A stretch of DNA of 64,000 nt from DASYAN01 sp034431765 (GTDB taxonomy: Bacteria > Chloroflexota > Ktedonobacteria > Ktedonobacterales > Ktedonobacteraceae): NCBI GenBank assembly GCA_034431765.1, contig DAOUDD010000021.1, positions 1 through 64,000 on the forward strand. Reading direction: 5' to 3'. Below are positions 63,282 to 64,000 of this stretch, piece after piece (the stretch's first letter is position 1; every line of letters begins with the position of its first letter). Position numbers and translations under genes: made by a program. The notes under the pieces are model-generated. The model ran no database searches, was not told where the DNA came from, and saw only the letters and a program-made list of their open reading frames with translations.

Positions 63282-64000
63282 ATGTCAGTATTTCAGCCCG
63301 ACACGTTAAAAGCGGAGATTGACGAACGTATTCCTGGCCTGGTCGCGATGCGCCGCGATCTGCATGAGCATCCTGAACTGGCCTTTGAAGAGGTACGTAC
63401 CTCAAGTATCGTTGCACAGCATTTACGTTCGCTTGGCCTGGATGTACAAACGGGAGTGGCAAAAACAGGGGTCGTTGCCACGTTGCAAGGCGAGGGGGAG
63501 AAACAGGGCCGCACACTCGCAATTCGCGCCGATATGGACGCTCTTCCCATCCATGAACTTAACGAAATCAACTATCGCTCTCAGTCTGATGGCAAGATGC
63601 ATGCCTGCGGACACGATGGACATACCTCTATCCTATTAACGGTAGCCGATATTTTAAGCAGGCGACGCAATGAACTGAATGGCAACGTGAAGTTTATCTT
63701 CCAGCCTGCGGAGGAGAATGTTGCGGGTGCAAAGCCGATGCTGGAGCAGGGTGCTCTACACGGGGCAGACGGCGTCATTGGCTTGCACCTTATCAGCAAC
63801 TATCCTATTGGACGTGTCGGTGTTCGCGCCGGTGCCGTGTTTGCCAGCGCCGATAGATTTACACTGACGGTTCACGGTAAAGGTGGACATGCAGCTATGC
63901 CTGATACTGCGGTCGATCCCATCGTTATCGCCGCCCATATCATAACTGCTTTGCAAACATTGATCAGTCGCGAGACCTCGCCCTTTAGCCCCGCGGTTAT
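63282..64000 (+). CDS. M20-family peptidase / N-acyl-amino-acid amidohydrolase, N-terminal part
   Basis: 239 residues are visible before the right edge; the start ATG has GGAGAG upstream. MRRDLHEHPELAFEEVRTS, AIRADMDALPIHE (metal-binding Asp), ACGHDGHTSILL (metal-binding His) and FQPAEENVAGAKPMLEQG (catalytic Glu region) are typical of M20D amidohydrolases such as aminoacylase and IAA-amino-acid hydrolase. A dimerisation domain starts at FTLTVHGKGGHAAMPD. These enzymes remove an acyl group from N-acyl amino acids in a two-metal site. The downstream half lies outside the window. Confidence 0.9.
   Translation, partial: MSVFQPDTLKAEIDERIPGLVAMRRDLHEHPELAFEEVRTSSIVAQHLRSLGLDVQTGVAKTGVVATLQGEGEKQGRTLAIRADMDALPIHELNEINYRSQSDGKMHACGHDGHTSILLTVADILSRRRNELNGNVKFIFQPAEENVAGAKPMLEQGALHGADGVIGLHLISNYPIGRVGVRAGAVFASADRFTLTVHGKGGHAAMPDTAVDPIVIAAHIITALQTLISRETSPFSPAV

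Overview
The window (about 50% GC, densely coded on both strands) looks like chromosomal DNA of a soil-type Chloroflexota, most likely Ktedonobacteria. This is an inference from style, not from a marker gene: monoderm lipoproteins, zinc-ribbon Ser/Thr kinases, an archaeal-type aspartyl-tRNA synthetase behind a T-box leader, abundant small conserved membrane proteins and degenerate intergenic repeats. No rRNA, tRNA, CRISPR array, prophage or complete insertion sequence was recognised.

Left part (1-16.3 kb): the tail of a BsuBI/PstI-type restriction endonuclease, a divergent TcmP-like protein, a large protein with a nucleoside-phosphorylase-like C-terminus, an SMI1/KNR4-like protein, aspS with a T-box leader (candidate specifier GAC), an MFS transporter, a YhaO/YhaN-like pair (a metallophosphoesterase with altered active-site motifs plus a coiled-coil ATPase carrying a transmembrane hairpin), an HD-GYP protein and an isoaspartyl peptidase. 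Middle (16.3-35.4 kb): a degenerate repeat field, galU, an SbcD/Mre11-type nuclease with intact motifs, an APC permease, an L,D-transpeptidase placed directly behind ffh, small membrane proteins, a Ser/Thr kinase with a beta-helix tail, a methyltransferase, a LolA-like lipoprotein, an S9 peptidase and a short Uma2 protein.

The most unusual content is two related redox gene clusters on the minus strand. Cluster A (39534 down to 35476) encodes a small exported protein, an FAD/NAD(P) oxidoreductase, an HdrC-like two-cluster ferredoxin, a membrane protein with two H-x13-H haem-ligand pairs, and a small membrane protein; a NarX/NarL-like two-component system lies just upstream. Cluster B (57101 down to 49492) repeats this plan with added signalling domains: a pseudokinase fused through an internal Tat-like membrane anchor to a Rieske [2Fe-2S] domain; an FAD oxidoreductase with two FHA domains and a zinc ribbon; a polyferredoxin with two cyclic-nucleotide-binding-like domains and six cysteine clusters; a second H-x13-H membrane protein; and a zinc-ribbon membrane protein. 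I infer an NAD(P)H-to-flavin-to-FeS-to-haem b electron-transfer chain. In B it appears tied to phospho-threonine and cyclic-nucleotide-type sensing.

Right part between and beyond the clusters: clpB with a good promoter and terminator, an Rpn-type PD-(D/E)XK protein, recX, a small gene plus panD, a DUF402 protein, fumC, dnaE, a PrsW-type membrane protease and the start of an M20 peptidase. Several intergenic palindromes, and a 117-bp repeat present twice without gaps, are reported as separate observations.
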